From: Apilactobacillus xinyiensis
GTDB taxonomy: Bacteria > Bacillota > Bacilli > Lactobacillales > Lactobacillaceae
DNA: 64,000 bases
Assembly: GCF_019656235.1 (NCBI RefSeq)
Contig: NZ_BPLL01000002.1
Span: forward strand, 1-64,000
Reading direction: 5' to 3'
Each line of letters begins with the position of its first letter. Position 1 is the stretch's first letter. The notes beneath the pieces are model-generated. The model did no database searches. It saw nothing but the letters and a program-made list of their open reading frames with translations, and had not been told where the DNA came from. Below are positions 28,257 to 39,529 of this stretch, one piece after another. A program made the translations under genes and the position numbers.

Positions 28257-29555
28257 TTACTTAAAAAATCTTCTTACATCCGAGATAAAGTATAAAGATC
28301 CCGTGATAATTAAAACATCTTCGTCACTCATTTGGCTAGTAGTTATAGCAATTGCTAGTTGCCAATTTGCAATAAAGTCAACTGAATCGTTATTCAATTG
28401 AGTTGTTAGTTTTTCTAAATCAGCAGCTTTCCGATTTCCAACTCCTTCAAATTCAGTCAAAATAAGGTGTAAGTTTTTAATCTTAAGTAAAAGTTTAATC
28501 ATTTTAATGTATTGTTTGTCAGCTAATACTGCAAGTATAATATAAACTTCTTTATCATCAAAGTGGTTATTGATTAATTTTGTTAATTCTTTAACTGCTG
28601 GTTCATTATGTGCACCATCAATTACTATCATTGGTGAACTATTCAGTTCTTCAAATCTTCCAGCCCACCTGGTATTTAATAATCCCTGCTTTATATCAAC
28701 AACACTTATGTGCCTTTTTAATATTATTTGATATGTTAGATATGCTTGTAAAGCACAAGCAGCATTATGAATTTGATAATCACCTAACATTTTAATTTTA
28801 ATATCAGATACTTTTAAAATACCATTATTAAAATCAAATTTTTCTAACCATCCTGAAGAATATTTTTTAGTAACTTTAAATGTTTTAGATAAAACATCAA
28901 TCGAACTATTGTTTTTTTGAGCAGCTTTTTCAACAACATTTAAAGCATCATCTGGTAAATTTCCAACTACTACTGGTACTTTTGGCTTAATTATACCTGC
29001 TTTTTGACTTGCAATTTCTGATAAACTATCTCCTAATATTTTCATATGATCATATCCAATGGTAGTTATCACTGAAACCTTAGGCGTAAAAACATTGGTA
29101 GAATCTAAAATCCCACCAATACCTACTTCTACAATTACTACATCAACCGGGTTATCAGCAAAATATTTAAACATCATAGCTGTAATAATTTCAAATTCAG
29201 TAGGTGCTTGCAAACCCATTTTAATATCTAATTCATCAACAATCGGTTTGATATTTTCTACTAAACTAACTAAATCACTGTCGCTAATTTGCTCACCATT
29301 CACACTAATTCTTTCATTAAATCTAACAATAAACGGCGAAGTAAATGTACCCACACTGTGTCCTGAAGCTTGGAATAAGTTTCTTAAAAAAGAAACCGTA
29401 GAACCCTTTCCATTAGTACCAGCAACATGAATCGCATTTATTTTATCTTGAGGATTTCCTAAAATCGATAGTAGCAATTTAATTGTATTTAAGTCCGGAT
29501 GTTTTTTAAATTTTTTTCTACCATGGATATATTGAAGCGCTTCATCATAGTTCAT
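28257..29555 (-). CDS. folC: Folylpolyglutamate synthase / dihydrofolate synthase
   Basis: Mur-ligase family enzyme adding glutamate to folates. 432 residues with ATP-binding GTNGKGSTVSF near 42-52, SPFIVRFNERI, a VEVGIGG motif, and DGAHNEPAV in the C-terminal domain. The ATG at 29553-29555 follows AAAGGAAATAAT. The extra ten codons upstream fall inside the valS terminator and are not coding. The ribosome site begins right after the terminator T run, so folC probably depends on read-through from valS. Confidence 0.95.
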   Translation of the reverse strand: MNYDEALQYIHGRKKFKKHPDLNTIKLLLSILGNPQDKINAIHVAGTNGKGSTVSFLRNLFQASGHSVGTFTSPFIVRFNERISVNGEQISDSDLVSLVENIKPIVDELDIKMGLQAPTEFEIITAMMFKYFADNPVDVVIVEVGIGGILDSTNVFTPKVSVITTIGYDHMKILGDSLSEIASQKAGIIKPKVPVVVGNLPDDALNVVEKAAQKNNSSIDVLSKTFKVTKKYSSGWLEKFDFNNGILKVSDIKIKMLGDYQIHNAACALQAYLTYQIILKRHISVVDIKQGLLNTRWAGRFEELNSSPMIVIDGAHNEPAVKELTKLINNHFDDKEVYIILAVLADKQYIKMIKLLLKIKNLHLILTEFEGVGNRKAADLEKLTTQLNNDSVDFIANWQLAIAITTSQMSDEDVLIITGSLYFISDVRRFFK

Positions 29556-29568
29556 ATTATTTCCTTTC

Positions 29569-29604
29569 AAAAAAGTACCGAACATAAAATGCTCGGTACT
29601 TTTT
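29569..29604 (-). terminator. Terminator after valS, abutting the folC ribosome site
   Basis: A 12-bp stem AAAAAGTACCGA with TCGGTACTTTTT and a T run on the minus strand. It begins 9 nt after the valS stop and its T run ends next to the AAAGG of folC, so it may act as an attenuating terminator between the two genes. Confidence 0.88.
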
Positions 29605-29612
29605 AGTTTATA

Positions 29613-32273
29613 TTATTGTTGAGCCTTAATATCAGCTAATCTTTGCTTAGCGGCATTTAATTTAGATTGATTATCTAATTGTTTTTCTTTTTCGGCATTT
29701 ACTACTTGTTCAGGCGCGTTGTTAACAAATTTTTCATTTGAAAGTTTCTTTTCAGCACGTTGAACTTCAAAGGTATAATTTTCTATATCTTTTTGAATTT
29801 TAGCGATTTCTTCATTCAAATCTACTAATTCAGCCAACGGAATATTAATTTCTGCATCTGTAATAATTCCAGTCATTGCTAACTTAGGAGTTTCAATGTC
29901 AGAACCAATTTGTAATTCCTTTGGATGACAGAAACGATCAATATAATGTTGGTTGTTTTCAAACATTGATTTTAATTCTTCATTTTCAGTTTTAATTAGA
30001 ATATCAACTGAAGATGACATTGGAGCATTAGCTTTAGCACGAATATTTCTTACAACCTTAATTAGATCAATAAGATTAGACATTTCTTTTTCGGCTGTTT
30101 CATCATCAAATTTTTCATTAGCTACTGGATATGGGGCAACCACTAAAGATTTACCTTCATGTGGCATAGATAACCATATCTTTTCAGTAACAAATGGCAT
30201 GATTGGATGCATCAATTTCAAAATTTTATCTAAAACATAAGCTAATACATTTCTAGTATTTTCTTTAGCATTTTGATCTGAACCATTTAGAGTTTCTTTA
30301 CTCATTTCAATATACCAGTCACAAAAATCATTCCAGATGAAATCATACATAGCACGACCGGCTTCACCAAAATTAAATTTATCAAAATAATCAGTAACTT
30401 GTGAAACTGTTTTATTTAATTTACTCAAAATCCAACGGTCAGCTAAATTCCATTCGCTTTTATCTGGCAATTGAGGCTTACTCATATCACCTAAGTTCAT
30501 GATTACATAACGACTAGCATTCCAGATTTTGTTAATGAAGTTCCAAGCAGATTCTATCTTGTCATAACTAAAACGAACATCTTGTCCAGCAGTATTACCA
30601 GTTGATAAGAACCAACGAAGTGAGTCTACACCATACTTGTCAATAACATCCATTGGATCAATACCGTTACCCAATGACTTACTCATTTTACGACCCTGGG
30701 CATCGCGCATTAATCCATGAATTAAAACATGTTTAAATGGACGTTTCCCTGTGAAAGTAAGACTTTGGAAAATCATTCTAGAAACCCAGAAGAAAATAAT
30801 GTCATAACCAGTAACTAAAGTGTTAGTTGGGAAGTAACGTTTGAAGTCTTCGGAATCAGCATCTGGCCAACCTAAAGTTGAAAATGGCCATAATGCTGAT
30901 GAGAACCAAGTATCTAAAACATCTGGATCTTGTTCCCAATTTTCAGCATCCTTCGGAGCTTCCATACCTACATACATTTCACCAGATTTTTTATTGTACC
31001 AAGCTGGAATTCGGTGACCCCACCATAATTGTCTAGAAATAACCCAATCATGTATATTGTCCATCCATTGAGTAAAGGTATTTTCAAATCTTTCTGGGAC
31101 AAAGTTTACTTTATCATCTGTTTTTTGATTTTCTAATGAACGTTCTGCCAATGGTTTCATCTTAACAAACCATTGAGTAGATAGACGTGATTCAACTTGA
31201 ACTCCAGTTCTTTCAGAATGGCCTACTGAGTGAACAATTGGATCAATTTTAATAATAAAACCATCTTTTTGTAAATCATCTACCATAGCTTTTCTAGCAG
31301 CAAATCTGTCTAATCCTTCATATTTACCAGCATTAGAATTCATGGTAGCATCACCATTCATAGTATTAATTCTTTCTAAGTCATGGCGATTACCAACTTT
31401 GAAGTCATTAGGATCATGAGCTGGTGTAATTTTAACCATTCCAGTTCCAAAATCCTTATCAACGTATTGATCAGCAATGATTGGAATCTCACGATTAACT
31501 AATGGCACTAAAATCTTTTTACCAACGATGTCTTTATATCTTTCATCATCAGGATTTACAGCTACAGCAACATCCCCAAACATGGTTTCAGGTCTAGTAG
31601 TTGCAATTTCAATAAAGTCTTTACCATTAAAAGTAGTTCCATCAGTAAATGGATATTTAACATGGTAAAAAGCACCTTTGTCATCTTTATGAATAACTTC
31701 AATATCAGATAATGCAGTTTGTGCTTGTGGATCCCAGTTAATAATATATTCACCACGATAAATTAATCCTTGATTATATAAATCAACAAAGACCTTACGT
31801 ACCGCTTCAGATAGACCATCGTCTAAAGTAAATCTTTCACGGCTATAGTCCAATGATAAACCTAATTTACCCCATTGCTTTTTAATGGTTGCAGCATAGT
31901 CATCTTTCCATTCCCATACTTTATCAACGAATTTTTCACGACCTAAATCGTATCTAGTAATGCCATCTTCACGTAATTTAGCTTCAACTTTAGCCTGAGT
32001 AGCGATTCCAGCATGATCCATTCCGGGTACCCAAACAGTATCATAGCCTTGCATTCTCTTTTGTCTAATAATCATATCTTGTAAAGTGGTGTCCCAAGCA
32101 TGACCTAGGTGAAGTTTTCCTGTAACGTTAGGTGGTGGCAAAACAATTGAATATGGTTTTGCTTTTTTATCACCACTAGGTTTAAACACATCTTCTTCTA
32201 ACCATTTTTCATATCGACCAGCTTCAACAGCACTATGGTCATATTTAGTTGACATTTCTATTTCTTTAGCCAT
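29613..32273 (-). CDS. valS: Valyl-tRNA synthetase
   Basis: Class I aminoacyl-tRNA synthetase for valine. 886 residues with HIGH-like [14 protein letters not shown] near 47-60, a large CP1 editing domain, a KMSKS motif ([11 protein letters not shown]), an anticodon-binding domain, and a C-terminal coiled coil from about 810. ATG follows GGAGG. It is regulated by the T-box leader upstream and followed by a terminator before folC. Confidence 0.98.
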   Translation of the reverse strand: MAKEIEMSTKYDHSAVEAGRYEKWLEEDVFKPSGDKKAKPYSIVLPPPNVTGKLHLGHAWDTTLQDMIIRQKRMQGYDTVWVPGMDHAGIATQAKVEAKLREDGITRYDLGREKFVDKVWEWKDDYAATIKKQWGKLGLSLDYSRERFTLDDGLSEAVRKVFVDLYNQGLIYRGEYIINWDPQAQTALSDIEVIHKDDKGAFYHVKYPFTDGTTFNGKDFIEIATTRPETMFGDVAVAVNPDDERYKDIVGKKILVPLVNREIPIIADQYVDKDFGTGMVKITPAHDPNDFKVGNRHDLERINTMNGDATMNSNAGKYEGLDRFAARKAMVDDLQKDGFIIKIDPIVHSVGHSERTGVQVESRLSTQWFVKMKPLAERSLENQKTDDKVNFVPERFENTFTQWMDNIHDWVISRQLWWGHRIPAWYNKKSGEMYVGMEAPKDAENWEQDPDVLDTWFSSALWPFSTLGWPDADSEDFKRYFPTNTLVTGYDIIFFWVSRMIFQSLTFTGKRPFKHVLIHGLMRDAQGRKMSKSLGNGIDPMDVIDKYGVDSLRWFLSTGNTAGQDVRFSYDKIESAWNFINKIWNASRYVIMNLGDMSKPQLPDKSEWNLADRWILSKLNKTVSQVTDYFDKFNFGEAGRAMYDFIWNDFCDWYIEMSKETLNGSDQNAKENTRNVLAYVLDKILKLMHPIMPFVTEKIWLSMPHEGKSLVVAPYPVANEKFDDETAEKEMSNLIDLIKVVRNIRAKANAPMSSSVDILIKTENEELKSMFENNQHYIDRFCHPKELQIGSDIETPKLAMTGIITDAEINIPLAELVDLNEEIAKIQKDIENYTFEVQRAEKKLSNEKFVNNAPEQVVNAEKEKQLDNQSKLNAAKQRLADIKAQQ

Positions 32274-32543
32274 TTATAAAGCCTCCCATACTTTTTTGTA
32301 ATAAAAAAAGTGCTTCATCCCTGCATAGGACGAAACACTTCGCGGTACCACCTAAATTAAAATGTTCAAAACATTTTCACTCATTTATCAAGTAACGGAT
32401 GATTTTATCCGGATACACCTAATTATTCAGCATACCAGCTCACAAGTTACTTTCACAAATAAAAACGTAAAATCTCACAGCAAATGATTTTATTTCTGAA
32501 CAATTTTTAGATGTTACTATCTTGATCTAAGCTTTTTTATTAT
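32274..32543 (-). promoter_or_regulatory. T-box riboswitch (Val) controlling valS
   Basis: The minus strand has T-box AGGTGGTACCGCG (32341-32353), followed by a terminator AAGTG...CACTT with seven T residues (32302-32340). Stem I has an upper helix AAATAAAA/TTTTATTT. After it, GTA (32458-32460), then A, then a CTTG strand that can pair with CAAG, gives a valine specifier in the same relative position as the alaS GCT. Confidence 0.9.
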
Positions 32544-32549
32544 AAGTTA

Positions 32550-32578
32550 ATATTATCTAAATTTAATAAACTAGTCAA
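32550..32578 (-). promoter_or_regulatory. valS promoter
   Basis: Minus-strand TTGACT (32573-32578), 17-bp spacer and TAATAT (32550-32555), placed immediately after the tpx stop codon and ahead of the T-box leader. Confidence 0.7.
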
Positions 32579-32580
32579 CA

Positions 32581-33075
32581 TTAATTTAATTTTTCCACAA
32601 ATGCTAAAACTTCTTCATAGTTTGGTTCAGAGGCAATTTCTGGGACAATTTGTCTATAAATAATTTTACCACTATCATCAATAATAAATATAACTCTAGC
32701 TAGTACACCCATGTTTTCTAAATAAGTTCCGGTTTCATATCCAAATGATAATTCTACATCTGAAAGTAGTTTTATATTAGAAACACCCTTAGCAGCACAC
32801 CAGTTAGCCTGCTGTTCAACTGTGTTATTAGATATAGTTATAAAGTTAAAGTTTTTAAATTTATCCGCTTGTTGATTAAATTTTTTAGTTTCAATACTGC
32901 AAATTCCGCTATCAATATCTGGAACTACACTAATTACAGTTTGTTTACCAATAATATCTGCAGTTTTAACGATTTTATTATCTGAATTTTTTACCTTGAA
33001 TTTAGGTAATTGGTCACCAACATCTGGTAATTTCCCAACTAGTTTTTGAGGTTTACCTTGAAACATAATTTCCAT
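32581..33075 (-). CDS. tpx: Thiol peroxidase
   Basis: Thioredoxin-dependent peroxidase of the Tpx/peroxiredoxin family, cytoplasmic. 164 residues. The peroxidatic Cys lies in the PDIDSGICSIET segment (about 57-68) and the resolving Cys in WCAAKGV near 92-98, so both catalytic cysteines are present. It stands alone between clpL and valS. Confidence 0.94.
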   Translation of the reverse strand: MEIMFQGKPQKLVGKLPDVGDQLPKFKVKNSDNKIVKTADIIGKQTVISVVPDIDSGICSIETKKFNQQADKFKNFNFITISNNTVEQQANWCAAKGVSNIKLLSDVELSFGYETGTYLENMGVLARVIFIIDDSGKIIYRQIVPEIASEPNYEEVLAFVEKLN

Positions 33076-33133
33076 GATGTTACACCTTCTTAGTTATTTT
33101 TACTTAATGATATATAAATATCTTGCATATGTA

Positions 33134-33165
33134 AAACAAAAGACCCACCACATGGATGAGTCTTA
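33134..33165 (-). terminator. Terminator after clpL
   Basis: Hairpin AAGACTCATCCA with TGGTGGGTCTT (one bulge and one wobble) followed by TTGTTTTAC on the minus strand, 8 nt after the clpL stop codon. Confidence 0.7.
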
Positions 33166-33172
33166 CTTATAA

Positions 33173-35293
33173 TTAATCTTTATGACTAATTACAATTTTG
33201 TCTTCTACTAGGTTTGCTTCTAATTCTTTATCATCTAAATGATCTAGATAATAGTCAGTAACTTTATCACGAATTTCTTGTTCAATAACTCTACGTAATG
33301 GTCTTGCTCCCATTGCCTCATCATATCCTTGTTCCATTAACCAGGCTTTAGCATCATCAGAAAATGTTAAATGAATTTGTTTAGTAGCTAGTGTCTTGTT
33401 AACATCGTCTAACATCAAATCAACAATTTGTGATAAATCTTCTTTAGTTAAATGACTAAATTGAACAATTCCATTAAAGCGATTTAGAAATTCTGGACGG
33501 AAGTATGGAGCTAATCTATCCATAATTGATTGTTTTTTGTCATCACCACTTAATTTTTCATGGCCAAAACCTGCATTAGAAGTGGCAATAATAATTGTAT
33601 TTTTGAAGTTAATAACATTTCCTTGTGCATCAGTTAACCTACCATCATCCATGACTTGCAACAACAAAGTTAATACTTGTGGATCTGCCTTTTCAATTTC
33701 ATCCAATAAAACAATTGAGTACGGATTGCGACGAACTCTTTCTGTTAAGGTATTGGAATTATCATCGTAACCGACATATCCTGCAGATGCTCCAATCAAC
33801 TTAGATACAGCTGTTCGATCACTATATTCACTCATATCCAATCTAATAATAGCGTTTTTATTACCAAACATATCTAAAGCTAATTGCTTAGCTAACTCAG
33901 TTTTACCAACCCCAGTAGGTCCCACAAATAAGAAACTACCAATTGGACGATTACCATCATCAAAACCAGCACGATTTCTGCGAATAGCCCTAGCTACCAT
34001 TTCCACGGCTTCATCTTGACCAATAACCTTACCTTTCAATCGACTAGAAATTCCTTTTAATCTTTCGATATCATTAGTACCCATTTTTGAAACTGGGATA
34101 CCTGTTAATCTTTCTACAGATTTAGTAATATCATTAGCTGTAACCGTAACTTTTTCTGAATCGTCATTTGAATCATCAGAATGATCATTTTTAATAAGTT
34201 TCTCTAATCGGTCAATTTCATGTTTAGCTTTAGCAGCTTTTTCGAATTCTTCATTTTTAACAGCTGTCTCTTTTGCTGACTTAGCAGCATTTAGTTGTGA
34301 TTTTAAATCTTTAGGATTATCTTCTGAACGTTTAGCAGCTAAATGAGCAGCTGTCATATCTATCAAATCAATTGCTTTGTCTGGCAAAGTCCTTTGTGGA
34401 ATATATTGAATTGAGTAATTTACAGCATCTCTCAGTACTTCATCAGGAATCACAACATCATGATGCTTTTCATATAATTTCTTTATTCCCTTTAAAATCT
34501 TAAAGGTATCTTCAGCAGTAGGCTCATTAACTACAACATCATTAAATCTACGTGCTAATGCAGTGTCCTTTAAAATAGTATTTCTATACTCGTCTTGAGT
34601 TGTAGCACCTATAACTGTAATTTCACCACGAGAAAGTGCCGGTTTTATAATGTCAGAAAAGCCTTTTCCACCTTTATCATCACCAGAACCTAAGCCTAAA
34701 ATTTGATGAATTTCATCAAAGAATAAGATTATATTTCCAGCAGCTTTAACTTCTTTAATTAAGTTTTTAATATTTTCTTCAAATGAACCGCGATATTGAG
34801 TACCTGCCTCCAATGAAGATAAGTCGATAGAATAAATTTGCTTATTTTTAATTGATTCAGGAACTTTGCCGGCAACGATAGCCTGCGCTAATCCCTCAAC
34901 AATTGCTGTTTTACCTACCCCGGCATCACCTACTAAAATAGGATTATTTTTTATACGACGACTAAGAATTTCAGCAGTTTCTTCAATTTCTTTATCTCGT
35001 CCAATAACTGGATCTAATAAATTATCTTGAGCTTCCTTGGTTAAATTTCGCCCTAACTTATCAAGGATTCCTCCACGTTTAATTGCATGTTCACCATTTT
35101 TTTCTAATTTAATTTCTTGATTTTTATCTGGCAATTTGCCAGTCATACGATATTGAGCAAATTCGTCAGGTGTTAACTCATGACCGTTAACCATATAACG
35201 TGCTGAGCTATTACTATTAGACTGACGCATAATTTGGTTAAAAATATCATCCATATTATTGTTGAAAAATGAATCATCAAAAAAGTTTGCCAT
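33173..35293 (-). CDS. clpL: Stress ATPase ClpL
   Basis: Hsp100 disaggregase-type chaperone. 706 residues. The N terminus is short, Asn-rich and lacks both the double Clp-N domain and the ClpE zinc finger; it carries the [17 protein letters not shown] motif typical of ClpL. Two AAA+ domains follow: Walker A GDAGVGKT near 102, and GPTGVGKT near 455. A UVR-like coiled middle lies at about 325-370. ATG follows GGGGTG. A CIRCE element in the promoter indicates HrcA control. Confidence 0.93.
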   Translation of the reverse strand: MANFFDDSFFNNNMDDIFNQIMRQSNSNSSARYMVNGHELTPDEFAQYRMTGKLPDKNQEIKLEKNGEHAIKRGGILDKLGRNLTKEAQDNLLDPVIGRDKEIEETAEILSRRIKNNPILVGDAGVGKTAIVEGLAQAIVAGKVPESIKNKQIYSIDLSSLEAGTQYRGSFEENIKNLIKEVKAAGNIILFFDEIHQILGLGSGDDKGGKGFSDIIKPALSRGEITVIGATTQDEYRNTILKDTALARRFNDVVVNEPTAEDTFKILKGIKKLYEKHHDVVIPDEVLRDAVNYSIQYIPQRTLPDKAIDLIDMTAAHLAAKRSEDNPKDLKSQLNAAKSAKETAVKNEEFEKAAKAKHEIDRLEKLIKNDHSDDSNDDSEKVTVTANDITKSVERLTGIPVSKMGTNDIERLKGISSRLKGKVIGQDEAVEMVARAIRRNRAGFDDGNRPIGSFLFVGPTGVGKTELAKQLALDMFGNKNAIIRLDMSEYSDRTAVSKLIGASAGYVGYDDNSNTLTERVRRNPYSIVLLDEIEKADPQVLTLLLQVMDDGRLTDAQGNVINFKNTIIIATSNAGFGHEKLSGDDKKQSIMDRLAPYFRPEFLNRFNGIVQFSHLTKEDLSQIVDLMLDDVNKTLATKQIHLTFSDDAKAWLMEQGYDEAMGARPLRRVIEQEIRDKVTDYYLDHLDDKELEANLVEDKIVISHKD

Positions 35294-35318
35294 AGTTTTA
35301 CACCCCTATTATAAAATA

Positions 35319-35343
35319 ATGCTATCCCTGAAAAGGATAGCAT
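35319..35343 (-). promoter_or_regulatory. Hairpin in the clpL 5' leader
   Basis: A perfect 9-bp stem ATGCTATCC with GGATAGCAT and a 7-nt loop lies between the clpL promoter and its ribosome site. On the minus strand it is followed by TATTTTAT, too weak for a good terminator. It could protect the 5' end, act as a thermosensor, or attenuate. No function is proven. Confidence 0.55.
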
Positions 35344-35395
35344 CGCAATTTTTTATTTTGATTTAGATACCGCTTAGATATCCTTTTCAACTTCT

Positions 35396-35424
35396 ATTAA
35401 ACTACTTTTTTAGCACTCAATCAA
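35396..35424 (-). promoter_or_regulatory. clpL promoter
   Basis: Minus-strand TTGATT (35419-35424), 17-bp spacer and TTTAAT (35396-35401). The -35 lies inside the spacer of the CIRCE element, so HrcA binding would directly block RNA polymerase. Confidence 0.72.
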
Positions 35425-35436
35425 GTAAAGTGCTAA
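35410..35436. promoter_or_regulatory. CIRCE operator (HrcA binding site)
   Basis: TTAGCACTC (35410-35418), 9-nt spacer, AAGTGCTAA (35428-35436). It matches the CIRCE consensus TTAGCACTC-N9-GAGTGCTAA with one mismatch. It lies about 120 nt upstream of clpL and overlaps its -35. Confidence 0.92.
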
Positions 35437-35446
35437 TCTTTTTCGA

Positions 35447-35480
35447 ATAAAAAAAGCAGATAATAATTTATCTACTTTTT
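35447..35480 (-). terminator. Terminator after tRNA-Ser
   Basis: A 12-bp stem AAAAGTAGATAA with TTATCTGCTTTT (one G-U) and following T residues on the minus strand, about 10 nt beyond the 3' end of the tRNA. Confidence 0.85.
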
Positions 35481-35489
35481 GATGTTTTA

Positions 35490-35575
35490 AGGAGAGTACA
35501 GGAGTCGAACCTGCCCGCCGTTTTACCGGTTCGTCGGATTTCGAGTCCGATGCATTACCGCTCTGCCAACTCTCC
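35490..35575 (-). tRNA. tRNA-Ser (anticodon CGA)
   Basis: Minus-strand cloverleaf: acceptor GGAGAGT with ACTCTCC, D arm, anticodon stem TCGGA/TCCGA with loop CTCGAAA giving anticodon CGA (codon UCG), a long class II variable arm, and T arm GCAGG TTCGACT CCTGT. The discriminator position reads T and CCA is not encoded (the sequence continues TTAAAA), so CCA must be added after transcription. The long variable arm supports serine. Confidence 0.93.
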
Positions 35576-35614
35576 ATAATAAAGTTATGCTTGTAAGCAC
35601 AACTATCCATATAA

Positions 35615-36133
35615 TTAATATTTCATTAAGCTTAGTATATCATAATCTTTGATTTTATCACGGCCATGTAAATCAGCTAGTTCAACAATAAAAGCTGTAC
35701 CTACAACTATACCGCCTAAATCTTCAACTAATCTAATAGTTGCTTCAATAGTTCCACCAGTTGCCAACAAATCATCAGTAATTAAAACTTTTTGACCCAG
35801 CTTTACAGCATCGGCATGTAAATAAAGTGATGATTCACCATATTCCAAACCGTAAGAAGCTTTGACAGTTTCACCTGGCAACTTACCTTCTTTTCTAGCT
35901 GGCACGAATCCAATACCTAATTCATATGCTACTGGACATCCTACAATAAATCCACGAGCTTCTGGTCCTACGACCAAGTCAACATTTTTGGACTTAGCAT
36001 AAGCAACAATTTCATCTGTAGCTTGTTTGTAAGCTTTACCATCTTCCATTAAAGGTGAAATATCGCGAAATTTTACACCTTTTTTAGGAAAATCATCATA
36101 ACTAGCTACGTAATCATTCAAATCTAACACCAT
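35615..36133 (-). CDS. apt: Adenine phosphoribosyltransferase
   Basis: Purine salvage enzyme converting adenine and PRPP to AMP. 172 residues with the PRPP-binding motif [13 protein letters not shown] near 118-130 and GPEARGF near 62-68. The ATG at 36131-36133 gives the standard family start (MVLDLNDYV); the open frame up to 36169 lies within recJ. It begins 1 nt after the recJ stop codon, the usual recJ-apt pairing. Confidence 0.95.
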   Translation of the reverse strand: MVLDLNDYVASYDDFPKKGVKFRDISPLMEDGKAYKQATDEIVAYAKSKNVDLVVGPEARGFIVGCPVAYELGIGFVPARKEGKLPGETVKASYGLEYGESSLYLHADAVKLGQKVLITDDLLATGGTIEATIRLVEDLGGIVVGTAFIVELADLHGRDKIKDYDILSLMKY

Positions 36134-36134
36134 T

Positions 36135-38468
36135 TTATTTAACAGCGTCCTTTCGTTTATCATATTCATTACGAATAAAATGACTTAATTCTTGTTTACT
36201 ACTTAGAATTAGCTTTTTCTCTAATGAAATTTCATCGCTCATTTTTTGATAGGTTGGTGCTTCAGATATTTCTTTTTTAACTGGTTGTTTACTTTCATAA
36301 ACGACCCAATCGTTAATATGAAGAAAATCTAATTCACTGAACATTTTTATAATCATAAACAAGCTCTTTTTAGGAATGTTTAAAAACTTGCAAAGTTCGG
36401 CTAAGTTTTGTTTTAAATCAAATCCATTATGTTTTGCAAAGAACTTAAATATTTTAGCACACTGTTCTCTATTTGGCATCCCAAATTTAGAAATTAATTC
36501 TTTTTTGTATAAAATCAAGCTTAATTCTTTTAAATTTTTTATATAGAAAATACGTTTTAATTGTTCAAAACTGCTTGGACAATCAACAATAATAATATTA
36601 TCAGAACTAATATCAAAAGACAAATCATCTATATGAACACATTTAGATTCATTAGGAATATATTTTTTTACCTGTTGTAAAATGTTGTTATTAAAAAATA
36701 CGTAAGTTCCCTTATCTAAAAAGGTTTCCTTTGTAAGAACCCGCGATCTTTGATCATTAATCTTAGGTCCACTAGAACTAAAATCATCCATCATTATCTG
36801 AACTGAAGTCCTACCTTTCCAAGTGCTTAATACCAAATGACCAACAATATCTAAGGCATCAAATGATTCAGAAATTGCTTTACTATACCTACCATTATTA
36901 AAGGCCAATACATTAATAGAACTATATTCTGAAAGCAATTTAAATTTCAAATGATTATTATTAGCTCCCATAGTAGTTATATTAGAAACTGAATCATGTG
37001 CAAATTTAAAAATGGGATATTCATTATCGGTACCAAAAGGCGCTAATTTATTGATATCATCGAACAAACTTTGGTTAATATCTTTAACATTGATACAACC
37101 AGTAATATTTAAATTTGGTTTTGCCATGGAATTAATATGATGATTATCAGCATATTTATCTAGGTCTTCATAAATAGAGTTAATTTTATCCTTATTAACA
37201 CTTAACCCCACTGCCATACTATGACCACCAAAAGAAACCATTTTATTTCGATTGTCATTTAAAGCTTTGAAGATATCAAAACCATCAATGCTTCGACCAG
37301 ATCCTTTAGCAATATTAGTATCATTATTTAAGTTTAAAACTAAAGTAGGTTTATTAAATTTTTCAACAATCCGACTAGCAACTATACCTAAAACACCTTC
37401 ATGCCAGTTTTCACCAACGATGAAAAGAGTCTTATGACCGTCTTCAATTAAATTTTCAGCCTTTTGATAAGCGTCTTCATATATGTCACTAACTAATTTT
37501 TTTCGTTGAGAATTTTTACTATCTGTTTCTTTAGCTAATTCATTTGCATAATCATCATCAAAGGTAGTTAAAAGTTCTACCCCAACGGAAGCATCAGAAA
37601 TTCTACCTAGAGCGTTTAGTCTTGGTGCTATTCCAAAACCAATACTTTCTTCATTAATATTATCTAATTTTAACCCAGCTTTGTTAATTAATGCACTAAG
37701 CCCTGGACGCTCAGTTTGTGCAATAGCCATTAAACCTAGTTTAACTATTGCCCTATTTTCATCAGTTAATGATACTAAATCGGCTACCGTACCTATTGCA
37801 ACTAAATCTAATAATTCACTAGGAAAATCACCTAACAAAGCTGTTGATAATTTAAAAGATATACCAGCACCTGATAAATCACCAAATTCATATTCATCAT
37901 TTGGATAACGTGCATGGATTATGGAATAAGCATTAGGTAAATCATTGGGTAAATTATGATGATCTGTAATTATTACATCGCAATTCATACTATTAGCTAA
38001 ATCAACTTGCTCTTTTCCAGAGACTCCATTATCTACCGTAATAATTAGAGTAGTACCTTCATTAATAATTCTATTATAAGCATCAGAATTAGGGCCATAA
38101 CCGTCAGTAAAACGGTTAGGAATATAGAAGTTTACATTAGCTCCCATATTTTGTAGAGTCTCATATAAAATGGCAGTACTAGTTATTCCATCAGCATCAT
38201 AATCGCCATAAATAGTTATTTTTTCATTATTAGTAATTGCTAAGCTAATTCGATCTACACTTTTTTGCATATCATGTAATTCAAATGGATCATGAAAGAT
38301 ATTTATGTCAGGATTTAAAAATGATTTGATTTTATCTAAGGTATCATAACCACGCTGAAACATGATTGATACAATCAATGGATTTATATTAAGGTTATGA
38401 GCCATTTCTTTTTCTTCATCGCTGTACTCGTTAGAGTTTATGTGCCAATTATATTTAGGTAAAATCAT
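36135..38468 (-). CDS. recJ: Single-stranded-DNA-specific exonuclease RecJ
   Basis: 5'-3' exonuclease for recombination and base-excision repair. 777 residues. DHH domain with [11 protein letters not shown] near 78, [14 protein letters not shown] near 157 and [12 protein letters not shown]1-type domain with [10 protein letters not shown]-fold; and a Lactobacillales-type C-terminal extension of about 200 residues. ATG follows AAAGGTGG. It is 24 nt downstream of rnz and probably co-transcribed with apt. Confidence 0.95.
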   Translation of the reverse strand: MILPKYNWHINSNEYSDEEKEMAHNLNINPLIVSIMFQRGYDTLDKIKSFLNPDINIFHDPFELHDMQKSVDRISLAITNNEKITIYGDYDADGITSTAILYETLQNMGANVNFYIPNRFTDGYGPNSDAYNRIINEGTTLIITVDNGVSGKEQVDLANSMNCDVIITDHHNLPNDLPNAYSIIHARYPNDEYEFGDLSGAGISFKLSTALLGDFPSELLDLVAIGTVADLVSLTDENRAIVKLGLMAIAQTERPGLSALINKAGLKLDNINEESIGFGIAPRLNALGRISDASVGVELLTTFDDDYANELAKETDSKNSQRKKLVSDIYEDAYQKAENLIEDGHKTLFIVGENWHEGVLGIVASRIVEKFNKPTLVLNLNNDTNIAKGSGRSIDGFDIFKALNDNRNKMVSFGGHSMAVGLSVNKDKINSIYEDLDKYADNHHINSMAKPNLNITGCINVKDINQSLFDDINKLAPFGTDNEYPIFKFAHDSVSNITTMGANNNHLKFKLLSEYSSINVLAFNNGRYSKAISESFDALDIVGHLVLSTWKGRTSVQIMMDDFSSSGPKINDQRSRVLTKETFLDKGTYVFFNNNILQQVKKYIPNESKCVHIDDLSFDISSDNIIIVDCPSSFEQLKRIFYIKNLKELSLILYKKELISKFGMPNREQCAKIFKFFAKHNGFDLKQNLAELCKFLNIPKKSLFMIIKMFSELDFLHINDWVVYESKQPVKKEISEAPTYQKMSDEISLEKKLILSSKQELSHFIRNEYDKRKDAVK

Positions 38469-38492
38469 ACAACCACCTTTGCTAGTAACAAA

Positions 38493-39425
38493 TTATTTTT
38501 TATTAAATGGGATATCTACAACATCGAAATCTTTGACTACTTTGGTATTATTGAAAACTTTTCTAGCCTGATTTTCTAATCTTTTCGCCATATTACCAGT
38601 ATACCTAGCAGATATATGTGTTAGTAAAAGTTTCCCAACTTCAGCTTTTTGGGCTAGTTGAGCCGCTTGAACGCAAGTAGAATGGTAATAATTTCTTGCT
38701 AATTTGGCTTCGTCTTTGCTAAAAGTACTTTCATGCACTAAAGCATCGGCATTTTTAGCTAATTTATATGAATTATCATTTGCTCTAGTGTCACCAAAAA
38801 CAGCGACTATTCGGCCTTTTTGGGCTGAACCTAAGTAATCTTTACCATTGATTACACGTCCGTCTTCCAATTCAACTGTCAAACCGTCTTTTAATTTACC
38901 ATAGATTGGACCTGAAGGAACATTATCAGCCATCAATTTATCCACTAATAATTCACCTGGATGATCACTTTCTACAACTCTGTAACCAAAGCATTCAATC
39001 TGATGATCCAATTTTTCAGTATATACACTAAATTTATCATCTTGATAGATAAGACCTGTAGAATCTATTTCTACATAATTAATTCGATAAGATAACTTAG
39101 TTTGGGAAACTCTCAAACTAAGTTGAACAAAATCTTTAATACCTTTGGGCCCATAGATTGTCAATGGTGTGTTCCCACCTTGAAAAGATCTAGAACTCAA
39201 AAGTCCCGGTAATCCAAAAATATGATCACCATGCAAATGAGTAATAAATATTTTATTAATCTTTCTAGGCTTTAAATTAGATCTTAAAATTTGTTGTTGT
39301 GTACCCTCACCAACATCAAATAGCCAAACTGAGTTACACTCATCTAAAAGTTTCAATGCCGTTGAAGAAACATTTCTAAACTTACCTGGGACCCCTGCTC
39401 CAGTACCTAAAAATTCTAGCTGCAT
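38493..39425 (-). CDS. rnz: Ribonuclease Z
   Basis: Zinc-dependent tRNA 3'-processing endonuclease. 310 residues; the metallo-beta-lactamase motif [10 protein letters not shown] lies near 60-69 and further ligands in GDTRAN and HESTF and near LTHIS. It is needed here at least for tRNA genes without encoded CCA, such as the tRNA-Ser above. ATG start; a gap of about 105 nt separates it from obg. Confidence 0.96.
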   Translation of the reverse strand: MQLEFLGTGAGVPGKFRNVSSTALKLLDECNSVWLFDVGEGTQQQILRSNLKPRKINKIFITHLHGDHIFGLPGLLSSRSFQGGNTPLTIYGPKGIKDFVQLSLRVSQTKLSYRINYVEIDSTGLIYQDDKFSVYTEKLDHQIECFGYRVVESDHPGELLVDKLMADNVPSGPIYGKLKDGLTVELEDGRVINGKDYLGSAQKGRIVAVFGDTRANDNSYKLAKNADALVHESTFSKDEAKLARNYYHSTCVQAAQLAQKAEVGKLLLTHISARYTGNMAKRLENQARKVFNNTKVVKDFDVVDIPFNKK

Positions 39426-39488
39426 ATTAATCGTTCCTTTTATTATTAATTTTTAATTTCGAAAAAATACCACATTAAATTGTAACAT

Positions 39489-39513
39489 AAAAAAAGATGG
39501 GCAATGCCCATCT
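39489..39513 (-). terminator. Terminator after obg
   Basis: Palindrome AGATGGGCA with TGCCCATCT around a single base, followed by seven T residues on the minus strand, 17 nt beyond the obg stop codon. Confidence 0.9.
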
Positions 39514-39529
39514 AATAAAAACCAATATT

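Noticed and set aside
35410-35610. A 66-codon minus-strand open frame
   Set aside because: It runs through tRNA-Ser, its terminator and the CIRCE region; no ribosome site.
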